From the NCBI RefSeq assembly GCF_018613065.1, contig NZ_JAGGQW010000047.1, forward strand, positions 62,001-126,000: a stretch of 64,000 nt of DNA. The letters are read 5' to 3'. The stretch comes from Bacillus sp. ISL-7. Lineage in GTDB: Bacteria; Bacillota; Bacilli; Bacillales_B; DSM-18226. The translations under genes and the position numbers were made by a program. The notes beneath the pieces were generated by a model. That model made no database searches. It was not told where the DNA came from and saw only the letters and a program-made list of their open reading frames with translations. This document shows, one piece after another, positions 1-8,766 of this stretch; the stretch's first letter is position 1; every line of letters begins with the position of its first letter.

Positions 1-831
1 GAAAAAATCACGAAATTCTTTGCGGCGCCAACCATGTGGAACATGCTCCTTCAAGAGGACCTTAGCAAGTATGATCTATCCAGTCTGAAGCTTGGTTTAT
101 ATGGTGGGGCGCCAATGGCCCCATCACTCGTTCATGCACTCCATAACAGCCTAGGAATCTCATTAATTCAAGCCTATGGAATGACCGAAATGGGTCCCGC
201 CATTACTTTTCTATCAGAGACTGACCAATTGAGGAAAGCAGGATCGGCAGGGCAAGCAGCCTTGAGTCATGATATTCGGGTGGTTCGCACTCGAGAAGAC
301 GGTCCCTCAGATCCAGATGATGTGGTACCAGTCGGTGAAACCGGTGAGATTATAGTTCAAGGACCATGTATGATGGCCGGCTATTTCAACCAAGTAGAAG
401 CGACAGAAAAAGCATTGTATAAAGGTTGGTACCATTCCGGAGATATCGGTTATCTAGATGATGAGGGGTACCTTTATGTCAATGACCGTGTCGATGACAT
501 GATTATCAGCGGCGGCGAAAATATCTATCCAAGGGAAGTCGAAGACCTTTTGCATGCCCACCCTGGTGTCCTTGATGTAGCAGTAGTTGGCCAGCCAAAT
601 GACCGGTGGGGCGAGACTGTAACTGCCTTCGTGGTAAAAAAGGATCCGAAGGTAACTGACGAAGAATTGGATATACACTGCAAAAACAGCAATCAGCTTG
701 CCAATTACAAACGCCCGAGGAAATACATTTTCTGTGAAGCGCTGCCTCGAAATGCCAGTGGGAAAATCATGAAATTTGTCTTGAGAAAACAACTGGAGGA
801 GCTTTTTACTCCAGGTACTACAAATTCCTAA
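1..831 (+). CDS. Acyl-CoA synthetase (AMP-dependent ligase), 5'-truncated by window edge
   Basis: This is the C-terminal part of an ANL-superfamily acyl-CoA synthetase, which activates a carboxylic acid with ATP to an acyl-adenylate and then to acyl-CoA in the cytosol. The frame is open from base 1, so the N-terminus with the P-loop lies outside the window. Visible signatures are the A5-type motif QAYGMTEMGP, the GWYHSGDIGYLDDEGY stretch with the ribose-binding Asp, the hinge NDRVDDMIISGGENIYPREVE, and the C-terminal PRNASGKIMK with the catalytic Lys. It ends 15 bases before a CaiB-type gene, so the two probably form one operon for fatty or branched acid breakdown. The substrate cannot be read from the sequence. 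Confidence 0.93.
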   Translation, partial: EKITKFFAAPTMWNMLLQEDLSKYDLSSLKLGLYGGAPMAPSLVHALHNSLGISLIQAYGMTEMGPAITFLSETDQLRKAGSAGQAALSHDIRVVRTREDGPSDPDDVVPVGETGEIIVQGPCMMAGYFNQVEATEKALYKGWYHSGDIGYLDDEGYLYVNDRVDDMIISGGENIYPREVEDLLHAHPGVLDVAVVGQPNDRWGETVTAFVVKKDPKVTDEELDIHCKNSNQLANYKRPRKYIFCEALPRNASGKIMKFVLRKQLEELFTPGTTNS

Positions 832-846
832 AAGAGGGTCCTTACT

Positions 847-1941
847 ATGTTAAAAGGTGTTAAAGTTATTGATTTCACGAACTACTTGCCAGGTCCTTTC
901 GCAACCTTACGATTGGCCGAATTGGGTGCGGAGATTATTAAGGTGGAGCCTCCTGAAGGAGATCCTGCCAGGCATACGGGGATTTCAAAGCAGGGGAGTG
1001 GGCTTGTTTTTCTAGCTAACAACCGTCAGAAAAAAAGCATCACTCTTAACTTGAAGGAGCAAGAGGGAATTGACAATGCCCGGAAATTAATTGCAAACGC
1101 GGATGTGGTTCTCGAAAGTTTTAGACCAGGTGTAATGGAGAAACTTGGGTTGGGATATGAGGCAGTTCAAAAGGTAAAGCCTGATATCGTCTACTGCTCT
1201 ATTTCAGGCTATGGACAGAAAGGTCTGTTAAGTAAGCTAGGGAACCATGATATCAATTATATGGCTTTGAGCGGGGTTTTGGCCCAGTTCAAGGATAAGG
1301 CCGGCAAACCTGTCCATCCGACGATTACGCTTGCCGATTATATAGGCGGTTTTGCGGCTAATGAACGGATATTGGCCGGGCTCGTTTCGAAAGCGTTAAC
1401 AGGAAAAGGAAGCTATCATTCTATTTCAATTACTGACCAACTGGTTTCAATATTGGGGAACCATGTCATGGTTGAGAAAGAAACCGGGGCGGGAACTGGC
1501 ATTAATGTTCTTAATGGAAGCATTGTTTCATACGCCTTATATGAAACGATGGATGGACGTTACATGAGCATTGGCGCTCTCGAACCAAAGTTTTGGGAAA
1601 ATTTTTGCAGGGCTAATGGGCGTGAAGATTGGATTCAGTCGCATTTTTCCCAATCGGTGGAGTCCAATCCAATTTTTCAAGAAATCTCAGCACTTTTTAA
1701 AAGCAAAACCTTCTTTGAGTGGATTGAATTCGCCCAAAAGGTAGACTGCTGTATGGCACCTGTCCTTGAGATAGGGGAATTAACCGATAGCCCATATTTT
1801 CAAGAGAAGGAACTCATCTTTTCATCACCTTGGGGAGACTATCAAGTTAAAATGCACAGTGACTTAGAGCAGGAATCTATTGTCCCTCCTCCTCAAAAAA
1901 ACGAGCATAAAGAAGAGATATTGAATAATATTTTGATATAA
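847..1941 (+). CDS. CaiB/BaiF family CoA transferase (family III; AMACR-like)
   Basis: A 364-residue family III CoA transferase. Members move CoA between carboxylic acids or epimerise 2-methylacyl-CoAs. The N-terminus LKGVKVIDFTNYLPGPFA and the segment LGAEIIKVEPPEGDPAR are typical of the family. The conserved active-site Asp is probably in GNHDINYMALSG (about residues 134-145); that form resembles alpha-methylacyl-CoA racemases more than formyl- or carnitine-CoA transferases. The gene follows the acyl-CoA synthetase by 15 bases, which fits activation followed by CoA transfer or racemisation of branched acids. An intrinsic terminator follows directly. The exact reaction is uncertain. Confidence 0.88.
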   Translation: MLKGVKVIDFTNYLPGPFATLRLAELGAEIIKVEPPEGDPARHTGISKQGSGLVFLANNRQKKSITLNLKEQEGIDNARKLIANADVVLESFRPGVMEKLGLGYEAVQKVKPDIVYCSISGYGQKGLLSKLGNHDINYMALSGVLAQFKDKAGKPVHPTITLADYIGGFAANERILAGLVSKALTGKGSYHSISITDQLVSILGNHVMVEKETGAGTGINVLNGSIVSYALYETMDGRYMSIGALEPKFWENFCRANGREDWIQSHFSQSVESNPIFQEISALFKSKTFFEWIEFAQKVDCCMAPVLEIGELTDSPYFQEKELIFSSPWGDYQVKMHSDLEQESIVPPPQKNEHKEEILNNILI

Positions 1942-1952
1942 AAGGAGAGTTT

Positions 1953-1988
1953 AGACTGCCCTAGGATCATTTGGCAGTCTATTCTTTG
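1953..1988 (+). terminator. Intrinsic terminator after the CoA transferase gene
   Basis: An 8-bp perfect stem (AGACTGCC / GGCAGTCT) with a 12-base loop, followed by a T-rich tail. It ends the acyl-CoA synthetase / CoA transferase transcript. Confidence 0.75.
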
Positions 1989-2066
1989 TATAGATTTGCA
2001 CCATACAATATGAAAACGTTAATGTATAATAATGGTATAATTACATATTTAAGGGGGAGGTTTTGA

Positions 2067-2267
2067 GTGATGGGCAGAACTGATATATTTGGTCTCTTTG
2101 CTATGATTCCAATTTTATTGTATTTAGTCATTCTTGTGTTTAGTATTTATTTCATTGTAAGAACAATAAGGTTCATGAATGAAAAAACCAAATTAGACCA
2201 ACAAAGGAATGAGAAGTTGGATGAACTGATTCAAGCGATTAAAGAAAATAATAGGACAGAAGAGTAA
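2067..2267 (+). CDS. Small single-pass membrane protein, unknown function
   Basis: A 65-66 residue protein with one hydrophobic helix (about residues 10-32) and a highly charged, probably cytoplasmic helical tail rich in Lys, Glu and Asn. A strong ribosome site (AAGGGGGAGG) precedes either the GTG at 2067 or the adjacent ATG at 2070. It has its own terminator and lies alone between the CoA-ligase operon and recQ. No family is recognised; the shape resembles many short bacillary membrane proteins with a coiled tail. Confidence 0.65.
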   Translation: MMGRTDIFGLFAMIPILLYLVILVFSIYFIVRTIRFMNEKTKLDQQRNEKLDELIQAIKENNRTEE

Positions 2268-2270
2268 ATG

Positions 2271-2327
2271 AAATCATTTGAGAAAACGCTTAGAAGACCT
2301 ACGCGTTTTCTTGTTAAATGATTTGTT
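2271..2327 (+). terminator. Long two-part hairpin after the small membrane protein gene
   Basis: Outer arms AAATCATTT / AAATGATTT and inner arms GAAAACGC / GCGTTTTC form a long imperfect hairpin ending in T-rich sequence. It may act in both directions, because the stop codon of a decayed minus-strand gene lies in its right arm. Confidence 0.6.
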
Positions 2328-2463
2328 TTAAGCTAAAGTCAACAAAGGACTCTGAACGAATGGTTTTTTCGTGAAAGGTTAAAAATGATGTAACCTGATT
2401 TGGGATCACGATACATTTCATCCCTGCTTCTGTCGCAAATTTAACTAATAGAATAGAAACAAT
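2314..2463 (-). pseudogene. Remnant of a HAD-superfamily phosphatase (C-terminal piece)
   Basis: On the minus strand about 50 codons stay open, with no plausible start. They encode a stretch reading VKFATEAGMKCIVIPN followed by a further 30 residues or so and a stop. The pattern of a helix ending in AGM followed by a strand and Pro-Asn is typical of the end of HAD hydrolases of the beta-phosphoglucomutase/YhcW type. A stop codon lies directly upstream in frame, so only the C-terminus survives. I read it as an old deletion product, not a functional gene. Confidence 0.55.
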
Positions 2464-2501
2464 TTACCAAAGGTTTACTTATTATAATTGATAAATGCTT
2501 T

Positions 2502-2529
2502 TTGAAAATCGAGTGACAAGCAGTATAAT
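2502..2529 (+). promoter_or_regulatory. Probable SigA promoter of recQ
   Basis: TTGAAA, a 16-base spacer and a perfect TATAAT, ending 55 bases before the recQ start codon. Confidence 0.6.
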
Positions 2530-2584
2530 AGAGTAAGAATATCATTAACTTAATAGGATCATCTATGTATTGAAAGGAGGAAAA

Positions 2585-4720
2585 ATGTTGTTTGAAAAAG
2601 CATTGCCATTACTAGAATCCCACTTCGGTTATAGCTCCTTCAGGACGGGCCAAGAGCAGGCAATCCGTTCAGTTTTATCTGGCGAAAACACAATTACTGT
2701 TATGCCAACGGGTGGCGGGAAATCCATCTGTTATCAAATTCCTGCACTTGTCCTTCCCGGTACCACGATTGTCATTTCCCCACTGATTTCTTTAATGAAG
2801 GACCAGGTTGATGCCCTCATTCAAGTCGGTATTCCGGCAACATTTATCAATAGTTCGTTAAGTTTTGGCGAAGCAAATAGGCGAATGATGGAAGCGGCCG
2901 AAGGAAAATATAAGCTTCTGTACATAGCGCCTGAGCGTTTGGAATCACGTGAATTTCTTGAAGATCTTTACAGCATGGACATTCCATTAGTAGCCGTGGA
3001 TGAGGCCCACTGTATATCACAATGGGGACATGATTTTCGGCCAAGCTATCGCCATATTCAACAACTAATTAATAGCCTGCCGCAAAGGCCAATTGTATTA
3101 GCACTTACTGCTACAGCCACACCAAAGGTACGTGAGGATATTTGCGATTTATTGAACATTGATGAAGAGAATACGATTATTACCGGATTCGAGCGGGAAA
3201 ATCTGTCCTTTACGGTTATCAAGGGCCAGGATCGGGACAAGTTTATTAAAGACTATTTGAAAAAGAATGATAAAGAAGCAGGCATTATTTATGCAGCAAC
3301 AAGGAAGAATGTCGACCAAATTTATGAGAAATTACTGAAAGCAAATATTAAGGCAGCCCGCTATCATGCGGGGATGGGGGATGTAGAGCGAAATCGTGAG
3401 CAGGAACGATTCTTAGAAGATAAAGCGACTGTGATGGTCGCCACCTCTGCTTTCGGAATGGGAATAGATAAATCCAATATCCGTTATGTGGTACATTATC
3501 AGCAGCCCAAAAATATGGAGAGTTATTATCAGGAAGCGGGCCGTGCGGGCAGGGATGGTCTGAAGAGTGAATGTATCATGCTTCATTCCTCACAGGATGT
3601 TCAAATTCAGCGTTTTTTAATTGATCAATCTAGTGATCGGAGCCGCATCACACAAGAATTAGCTAAACTCCAGCAAATGGTCGATTATTGCCATACCGAA
3701 AACTGTCTGCAGGAATTTATCTTAAAATATTTTGGTGAAACCGAAACAGAGCCTTGCGGCAGATGCGGCAACTGTTTGGACACGAGGACAAGCATCGATG
3801 TAACGAAGGAAGCCCAAATGGTGATGTCCTGCGTCATTCGGATGGGGCAGCGCTTTGGTAAAACGATCACGGCTCAAGTGTTAACAGGTTCAAAAAATAA
3901 AAAAGTAACGGAAATGGGTTTTGACAGGCTTCCAACCTATGGAATCATGAAGGATAGAAGTTCAAAGGATGTCAGTGACTTTATTGAATTCTTGATATCC
4001 CAGGAATTAATCGCGATCGAGCAAGGGCAATTTCCAACCTTATTTGTTTCACCAAAAGGAAAAGATATTCTCTTAGGTAAAGAACAGGTCCATCGCCGTG
4101 AAACTGTACAGGTGAAACAAGTAGCTAAGGATGACCCATTGTTTGAAGTGTTAAGAGAAGTGCGGAAGCAGATTGCCGAATCAGAAAAAGTACCGCCATT
4201 TGTGATTTTTTCTGATGCTGCCTTAAAGGATATGTGTGCAAAACTTCCAAAATCGACGGAAGATTTTTTACAGGTTAGTGGAGTGGGGGAACTGAAGTTG
4301 AAAAAATATGGCCTTGAATTTATTCAAGCCATCCGTACCTTCTGCGAAGCCAATTTAGACTATCAAAGTGAGTTGGTACCTGTAGAGAAATCGCCAAAGA
4401 AGCCTGCCAAAAAAGCTGGGGTAACAGATACGCATTTGGAAACATTAAAACTACACCAAAGTAAATTTTCTATCGAGGAAATTGCTGAACAACGGGAATT
4501 GGCGGTTAGTACGGTGGAAACCCACTTGCTGCAATGTGCGCAACAAGGTTTGGAAGTTGAATTTTCAAAACATATTCCCGCTGAATACATGCCGCTTCTA
4601 GAAAAAGCCTTGGCAGAGGCTGGCCGTGAGCGACTGAAGCCGATCAAGGAATTGCTTCCTGAGGAAGTAAGCTATTTTATGATCAAAGCCTATGTTTATT
4701 TTATTAGCAAAAAGAAATAG
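2585..4720 (+). CDS. recQ: ATP-dependent DNA helicase RecQ
   Basis: A RecQ-family 3'-5' helicase that unwinds forks and recombination intermediates. Visible in order: Walker A (MPTGGGKSICYQ), the DEAH box (DEAHCISQWGHDFRPSY), helicase motif VI (QEAGRAGRDG), a zinc-binding RQC segment with Cys in YCHTENC and CGRCGNC, an RQC winged helix, an HRDC domain (about residues 535-610) and an extra C-terminal helix-turn-helix region. At about 711 residues it is the long, HTH-extended form. The start is ATG 2585 (or TTG 2588): an in-frame TTG at 2570 lies upstream of the ribosome site AAAGGAGG, so it cannot be the true start. Confidence 0.95.
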   Translation: MLFEKALPLLESHFGYSSFRTGQEQAIRSVLSGENTITVMPTGGGKSICYQIPALVLPGTTIVISPLISLMKDQVDALIQVGIPATFINSSLSFGEANRRMMEAAEGKYKLLYIAPERLESREFLEDLYSMDIPLVAVDEAHCISQWGHDFRPSYRHIQQLINSLPQRPIVLALTATATPKVREDICDLLNIDEENTIITGFERENLSFTVIKGQDRDKFIKDYLKKNDKEAGIIYAATRKNVDQIYEKLLKANIKAARYHAGMGDVERNREQERFLEDKATVMVATSAFGMGIDKSNIRYVVHYQQPKNMESYYQEAGRAGRDGLKSECIMLHSSQDVQIQRFLIDQSSDRSRITQELAKLQQMVDYCHTENCLQEFILKYFGETETEPCGRCGNCLDTRTSIDVTKEAQMVMSCVIRMGQRFGKTITAQVLTGSKNKKVTEMGFDRLPTYGIMKDRSSKDVSDFIEFLISQELIAIEQGQFPTLFVSPKGKDILLGKEQVHRRETVQVKQVAKDDPLFEVLREVRKQIAESEKVPPFVIFSDAALKDMCAKLPKSTEDFLQVSGVGELKLKKYGLEFIQAIRTFCEANLDYQSELVPVEKSPKKPAKKAGVTDTHLETLKLHQSKFSIEEIAEQRELAVSTVETHLLQCAQQGLEVEFSKHIPAEYMPLLEKALAEAGRERLKPIKELLPEEVSYFMIKAYVYFISKKK

Positions 4721-4852
4721 ATTGGCAAAAAGATGGCGCACATCAAAGAAATGTTACAATTATCAATATTTTTAGAATATTCTTAATTATTGTCGATTGC
4801 CCTCTTATATTGTTGATATTTCCCCGGGAATTTGTCGATATGACACCTAATA

Positions 4853-4893
4853 AAAGAACAGGGCAGCATGTAAACTTATCTGCCCTGTTCTTT
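4853..4893. terminator. Bidirectional terminator between recQ and the formate/nitrite channel gene
   Basis: A perfect 14-bp stem (AAAGAACAGGGCAG / CTGCCCTGTTCTTT). It is flanked by A and T runs, so it can stop both convergent genes. The stop codon of the minus-strand gene sits inside the hairpin. Confidence 0.8.
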
Positions 4894-5685
4894 ATCATAT
4901 TCATCTAAAAATGGCTTATTAGCATAATAGTACATCATCGCCATGAAAACAGCGCCGCCAATCAGGTTGCCAATCGTTACTGGCACTAGATTGTGAATCA
5001 CTCCACTCCATGAAATCGTCCCTGGATGGTTTAAAACTAAGGCAATGGCAAACGTACACATGTTAGCGATACTATGTTCATATCCGGAAATAAAGAAACA
5101 AAAGACAAACAGCATCATCGCAAACATCTTCGGTCCATCGCCTTTTAACCCCATCGGAAGAAAAAAGGCCATACAGACGAGCCAATTACATAGGATTGCT
5201 CGGAAAAATAGCTCGGTTATTGGGACCTGCATTTTAATCTCGACTACATGAAGTAAAAAGCCGTTAACCTCGGAACTTTCATACAGTCCCGTTGTAAAAA
5301 TAATAAAGGCAAAAACCGCCGCCCCAAGTATGTTACCCGCGTAACTGCAAATCCATAGTTTTACGACGTCTATCCAGGTCATTTTCTTGCGAAGTGCGGC
5401 ATAGGTGTAATAAAACGTATTTCCAGTAAACAAATCACCACCGCCATAGGCAATTAAAATGATGGCAGCCCCGAAGGTAAGTGCCGCCATCGGATAGGCA
5501 AAAGGGTTATCCTTAACATAAAAGAAATTCCCCGTTTTAAATGCTACAATGACCCCGAAGCCAATAAACATACTGGCAAGCGCCGCCCGTAAAATATAAC
5601 GAAGGATACTTTGCCGAAAGATTTTCAGCTTTTTAAGGGCGAGTTTCTCGGCTTCTCCTAAAGGCTGCATTTCCAAGTTAGTCAT
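4876..5685 (-). CDS. Formate/nitrite transporter (FocA/NirC family)
   Basis: A pentameric-channel family (FNT) membrane protein, about 269 residues, for small monovalent anions such as formate or nitrite. Six hydrophobic segments are visible. The family-typical half-helix region is present (GGGDLFTGNTFYYTYAAL), as is the second-repeat sequence ending in EHSIANMCTFAIAL with the conserved His. It stands alone, without formate dehydrogenase or nitrite reductase genes beside it, so the anion cannot be decided. The start is uncertain: ATG 5685 is preferred because TGGTGG lies just upstream; a TTG at 5700 is possible. Confidence 0.88.
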   Translation of the reverse strand: MTNLEMQPLGEAEKLALKKLKIFRQSILRYILRAALASMFIGFGVIVAFKTGNFFYVKDNPFAYPMAALTFGAAIILIAYGGGDLFTGNTFYYTYAALRKKMTWIDVVKLWICSYAGNILGAAVFAFIIFTTGLYESSEVNGFLLHVVEIKMQVPITELFFRAILCNWLVCMAFFLPMGLKGDGPKMFAMMLFVFCFFISGYEHSIANMCTFAIALVLNHPGTISWSGVIHNLVPVTIGNLIGGAVFMAMMYYYANKPFLDEYDKEQGR

Positions 5686-5891
5686 AACCACCATTCGCAA
5701 TTAAATATTATCATTTTATTTTTATCCAAAGTGCTGTGGTTATGTATTAGTGGGTAAATTTTTCATAAAACAAGCATAGAATAATAGTATTTTTTAAAAC
5801 ATAAACTTTTGTAATGGTTAAAAATAGCAATAACATCCGTAATTCAGTTATAATAGAGAAGTTTTTTGAAGACTGATTTTAAGGAGTCATT

Positions 5892-7007
5892 ATGTCAAAA
5901 TTGAAAAAAATTACCCCTTCATATGATCCATGGGAAGCCTATTTAGATATTGAGCAATATGGAAAGCCTCAATTAACCAATATTGAATTCACCACGACGA
6001 CCCTTTGTAATATGCGTTGTGAGCATTGCGCAGTAGGATATACACTCCAAACAAAAGATCCGCAGGCGCTTCCTCTGGATTTGCTCATACAAAGATTAGA
6101 AGAAATCCCGACACTTCGATCACTTAGCATTACCGGTGGAGAACCGATGTTATCCTTATCCTCGGTAAAAAATTATGTTGTACCGATTTTAAAATATGCC
6201 CATGAGCGCGGTGTACGGACGCAGATTAATTCCAATTTAACCCTTGAATTAGATCGTTATGAATTAATCGTCCCTTTTTTAGATGTCTTACATATCTCGC
6301 ATAACTGGGGGACCGTCGATGATTTTGTCGAGGGTGGTTTTGCCAGAATGGAACGGAAGCCGGAATATGAACAACGGGAACAATATTTTAAAAGAATGAT
6401 AGATAATAGCCGTGAACTGGTAAAAGCAGGAGTGATGGTATCTGCTGAAACGATGTTAAACAAGCGGACACTACCGTATTTAGAAAAAATTCACCGTCAA
6501 ATTGTTGATGAAATGCTTTGTCAGCGACATGAAATACACCCAATGTACCCAAGTGATTTTGCTAGCAATCTCGAAACCTTATCACTTAATGAAATAAGAG
6601 AAGCGATCCATCACTTACTAGATGTCAGAGATGAAAATGTGTGGATGCTGTTTGGCACGCTCCCATTTTATGCGTGCAGCAGTGAACAGGAGGATTTAGC
6701 TCTCCTTCAAAGCTTGTATAAAAGTAAAAATGTCACCGTCAGAAATGACCCTGATGGACGTTCGCGACTGAATGTAAATATTTTTAACGGAGATATTATT
6801 GTTACTGATTTCGGTGATACACCATCCCTAGGAAATATCCAGACTACAAATCTGCTACATGCATATGAAACCTGGCAGTCGTCAGCCTTGGCAAAAGAAT
6901 TAAGCTGTCATTGCCCGGCGGTTAAATGCCTTGGACCCAATATATTAGTTAAGAACAGTTATTATCAAGAAATGGACTTTACTAAGCGAAAAAACAGAAT
7001 AAAGTAA
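5892..7007 (+). CDS. yfkAB: Radical SAM protein with CxCxxxxC motif (YfkAB)
   Basis: A 371-residue radical SAM enzyme. The [4Fe-4S]-SAM motif is TTLCNMRCEHCAVG (CxxxCxxC, about residues 38-45) and the GGEP SAM-contact motif is present (SITGGEPM). A C-terminal SCHCPAVKCLG gives the CxCxxxxC signature that names the YfkAB family, probably ligands for an auxiliary cluster. The ribosome site AAGGAG lies 5 bases before the ATG. The substrate is unknown. An MFS exporter gene converges on it; B. subtilis also has an MFS gene (yfkF) in its yfk region, so some linkage is possible but weak. Confidence 0.88.
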   Translation: MSKLKKITPSYDPWEAYLDIEQYGKPQLTNIEFTTTTLCNMRCEHCAVGYTLQTKDPQALPLDLLIQRLEEIPTLRSLSITGGEPMLSLSSVKNYVVPILKYAHERGVRTQINSNLTLELDRYELIVPFLDVLHISHNWGTVDDFVEGGFARMERKPEYEQREQYFKRMIDNSRELVKAGVMVSAETMLNKRTLPYLEKIHRQIVDEMLCQRHEIHPMYPSDFASNLETLSLNEIREAIHHLLDVRDENVWMLFGTLPFYACSSEQEDLALLQSLYKSKNVTVRNDPDGRSRLNVNIFNGDIIVTDFGDTPSLGNIQTTNLLHAYETWQSSALAKELSCHCPAVKCLGPNILVKNSYYQEMDFTKRKNRIK

Positions 7008-7015
7008 TAAAGCAT

Positions 7016-7049
7016 AAGCACTTTAAATCATTTAATTTAAAGTGCTTTT
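7016..7049. terminator. Bidirectional terminator between yfkAB and the MFS gene
   Basis: A 13-bp perfect stem (AAGCACTTTAAAT / ATTTAAAGTGCTT) with a 6-base loop and T-rich tail, placed between convergent genes. Confidence 0.8.
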
Positions 7050-7078
7050 CTACTTATCCTTGCCCAATCTTAAAGTTA

Positions 7079-8293
7079 TTAAATCGAGTGTTTTACAAGC
7101 TTTGGATGACGGTGCATTGAAACAAATAAAATAAATCCGCTAATAATTAATAATGAACTTGTGCTGATAAAAACGGCAGAAAAGCCATAGTAACCAGATA
7201 TAAATCCACCCAGCATCGGGCCGACAATATTCCCAAGGAAACGCAAGCTGGTATTATAGCCTAATACTTCACCTTGCATCGCAATCGGTGCTTCTTGGCG
7301 GATATAGGCAATCCGTACAGGAATAATTCCGCCAATCGTGACACCCAGGGCAAAGCGGATGATAACGAGTTGCCAAAAGCTAGAAACTGCGGCTCCAGGC
7401 AAGTAGACAATCCCCGCTAGAAAAAGAAGAATAACTAATATTTTAATATACCCATACTTATCAGCTATTTTTCCCCAATTCCTCGACATCAATAAATTCC
7501 CCAGTCCCGCAGCGGAAAAAGCAATCCCAGAATAAAAGGCAACATTAGTTGTGCCATGCAGATCGCTAACAAATAAGGACAAAATTGGTTGAATGCTAAA
7601 GTGAGCAATCTGAACTAGGGCTGAAATTAGCAGGACTGTTAATAACACAGGGTTACGAATAATGTGTTTAAAAACTTCCTTGCTCGAGTAATGTGTTTTT
7701 GCCCCTTTAGACACGGGTATCAAGAATTCCTTTGTGGCAATCACTAACAATGCAGAGATAAAAATCGAAATGGACGTCCATTTAAAGGTAGTAGAATAGC
7801 CAAGAGAATCAGCTAAAACACCGCCCAGCATCGGTCCTAACAAAGAACCTGTAATACTACCTGTTTGCAATGTACCAAGAACGCGCCCCGCAATCCCCTT
7901 TGGTGTTTGCGTAGAGATAAAAGCTTGTGACATCGGGATGAAGCCAGAAAAGAAACCCATGAAAAAGCGCAGCAACAGTAACTGCCAGACAGAATGGACA
8001 TAGCCCATTAGAAAAATAGATAAGCCCATCCCTAATCCGGAAATGATAAGGATTTTTTTTCTCCCATAACGGTCGCCAATTTTCCCCCAAATCGGTGAGA
8101 AGAGGAAGGCAGAAACAAATGTAATCCCAAATGTGATTCCTGACCAATGCTGGACATATTTTTCCGAAAAGTCACCAAACGTCTCAATGTACAACGAAAT
8201 AAACGGCATAACCATTGTCATACTTCCGGCTACAAAGAAGTTCGCAAACCACATGATCATTAAATTACGCTTTGCACTTCTTTCCTGATCCAT
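7079..8293 (-). CDS. MFS exporter, DHA1 drug:H+ antiporter type
   Basis: A 12-helix major facilitator, about 404 residues. Motif A is clear after helix 2 (GKIGDRYGRKKILI) and has a degenerate copy in the second half (GKIADKYGYIKIL). Motif C of the drug antiporters is present in helix 5 (GSLLGPMLGGVLAD) and repeated near helix 11 (GNIVGPMLGGF). These place it with proton-coupled multidrug or tetracycline-type exporters. The substrate is unknown and no regulator gene is adjacent. ATG 8293 is preferred over the GTG at 8305 because the purine-rich AGAAAGAAG sits at a usable distance. Confidence 0.87.
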   Translation of the reverse strand: MDQERSAKRNLMIMWFANFFVAGSMTMVMPFISLYIETFGDFSEKYVQHWSGITFGITFVSAFLFSPIWGKIGDRYGRKKILIISGLGMGLSIFLMGYVHSVWQLLLLRFFMGFFSGFIPMSQAFISTQTPKGIAGRVLGTLQTGSITGSLLGPMLGGVLADSLGYSTTFKWTSISIFISALLVIATKEFLIPVSKGAKTHYSSKEVFKHIIRNPVLLTVLLISALVQIAHFSIQPILSLFVSDLHGTTNVAFYSGIAFSAAGLGNLLMSRNWGKIADKYGYIKILVILLFLAGIVYLPGAAVSSFWQLVIIRFALGVTIGGIIPVRIAYIRQEAPIAMQGEVLGYNTSLRFLGNIVGPMLGGFISGYYGFSAVFISTSSLLIISGFILFVSMHRHPKLVKHSI

Positions 8294-8469
8294 TATTAAT
8301 AACACTTCTTTCTAAATGTATTTCGATTAACTAAATATTATCATACAAAAATTTCTGATAATTTTAAAGGGATATCCCTTTTATATAAAATAGGAAATTA
8401 TGTATACTACTATTCAAAGGTTTTTGCGGATTGGGAATAATACCTTTATTAGAAATATTCAAAACACTA

Positions 8470-8498
8470 TTGACAACTTGTTAATAGGAGACTAAAAT
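8470..8498 (+). promoter_or_regulatory. Strong SigA promoter upstream of the SAM riboswitch
   Basis: A perfect TTGACA, a 17-base spacer and TAAAAT. The predicted start falls about 25 bases before the riboswitch P1 helix. Confidence 0.75.
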
Positions 8499-8528
8499 CT
8501 AATTTATTACTTTAAATGAATAATACGT

Positions 8529-8694
8529 TCTCTTATCAAGAGTGGCAGAGGGACTGGCCCGATGACGCCCAGCAACCGTTCCGTTTGGAATTGGTGCTAA
8601 ATCCTGCAAAACAATTTATTGTTTTGAAAGATAAGAGAGGAGTAGTCCCTTAATTTGTGATGAAACCTCTCTTTTCTGGAGAGGTTTTTTATTT
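8529..8694 (+). ncRNA. SAM-I riboswitch (S-box) with transcription terminator
   Basis: The aptamer spans about 8529-8639 and carries the S-box core GAGGGACTGGCCCGATGACG followed by CCAGCAACC. P1 is closed by CTCTTATC with GATAAGAG. The expression platform at 8664-8694 is an AACCTCTC / GAGAGGTT stem followed by a T run. The 3' strand of P1 (AAGAGAGG) can instead pair with CCTCTCTT of the terminator, giving the usual antiterminator. High SAM should therefore stop transcription before the downstream ABC transporter genes. Basis: sequence match to the well-known S-box class and visible mutually exclusive helices. Confidence 0.96.
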
Positions 8695-8766
8695 TTATAT
8701 AAAAACATACCTTTCCAATCGGAGTAATGGAGTATTGATAAGAATCTAAAAGGGGGAGCTTTAATC

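Noticed and set aside
2012..2025. CcpA cre site TGAAAACGTTAATG before the small membrane protein gene
   Set aside because: Two mismatches in the conserved right end; no catabolic gene downstream.
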